DNA from: UMGS1781 sp964389545 | GTDB taxonomy: Bacteria > Bacillota > Clostridia > TANB77 > CAG-508 | DNA length: 12,945 bases | Direction of reading: 5' to 3' | Assembly: GCA_964389545.1 (NCBI GenBank) | Contig: CAYMDN010000034.1 | Location: 1-12,945 of the forward strand | In this document: piece after piece, positions 12,894-12,945 of the stretch | Numbering within the stretch: the first letter of the stretch is position 1 | How the letters are laid out: each line of letters opens with the position of its first letter | Made by a program: the position numbers and the translations under genes | The notes under the pieces: model-generated | The model's database searches: none | What the model saw: the letters and a program-made list of their open reading frames with translations, nothing else | Told to the model about the DNA's origin: nothing

Positions 12894-12945
12894 GGGCGCA
12901 TAGCTCAGCTGGTAGAGCATCTGCCTTACAAGCAGGAGGTCATAG
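12894..12945 (+). tRNA. tRNA-Val (anticodon UAC), 5' part
   Basis: The acceptor strand GGGCGCA begins at 12894. The D arm GCTC-AGCTGGTA-GAGC follows, then the anticodon arm TCTGC-CTTACAA-GCAGG with anticodon TAC at 12927-12929, which falls at tRNA position 34. This matches valine tRNA. The gene is cut by the window end after the variable region and start of the T arm, so the acceptor pairing and CCA cannot be checked. It may be the first gene of a tRNA cluster. Confidence 0.93.

Overview
The window is AT-rich DNA (roughly 30% G+C by eye) from a low-GC Bacillota, most likely a Clostridia-type bacterium. AddA is a Bacillota-type recombination helicase-nuclease, the ydjI/ydjG-like pair has its best-known relatives in Bacillus, the ribosome-binding sites are strong AGGAGG types, and the standard code fits every gene. 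No species can be named. I see no transposase, integrase, phage gene, CRISPR array or rRNA. It looks like ordinary chromosome with a few less-known genes.

Layout. 1-215: 3' end of tuf (EF-Tu) with its terminator. 382-1794: plsX and acpP, two acyl-chain/phospholipid genes without the fabD/fabG genes often found with them. 1861-4008: a membrane-anchored extracytoplasmic protein joining a PstS-like binding domain to a DUF3298-like region. 4126-5559: a COG2509-type FAD-dependent oxidoreductase with a four-cysteine cluster. 5691-8410: a two-gene operon for an SPFH/SHOCT protein (YdjI-like) and a double zinc-ribbon, two-TM membrane protein (YdjG-like), probably a membrane-stress module. 8510-8617 (minus strand): a 35-residue peptide that is two-thirds asparagine, with a strong Shine-Dalgarno, convergent with the ydjG-like gene and sharing its hairpin terminator. 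8809-9144: an unrecognised 111-aa single-TM protein. 9234-12791: addA, with no addB in view. 12894-end: the 5' part of tRNA-Val(UAC) behind a near-consensus promoter.

Transcription is easy to read. Most genes have a recognisable sigma-A promoter (17-bp spacers throughout) and a hairpin terminator, so most units are monocistronic. The exceptions are the SPFH/zinc-ribbon pair and the PstS-like gene, whose start codon lies just behind the acpP terminator with no room for a promoter.

Common theme: PlsX makes acyl-phosphate from acyl-ACP for phosphatidic acid synthesis. The PstS/DUF3298-like protein, the SPFH/zinc-ribbon pair and the 111-aa TM protein all look envelope-associated. AddA and the tRNA are unrelated housekeeping functions. 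The least explained items are the Asn-rich microprotein, the PstS/DUF3298-like fusion with its unusual leader, and the reduced Ydj-type module lacking PspA.
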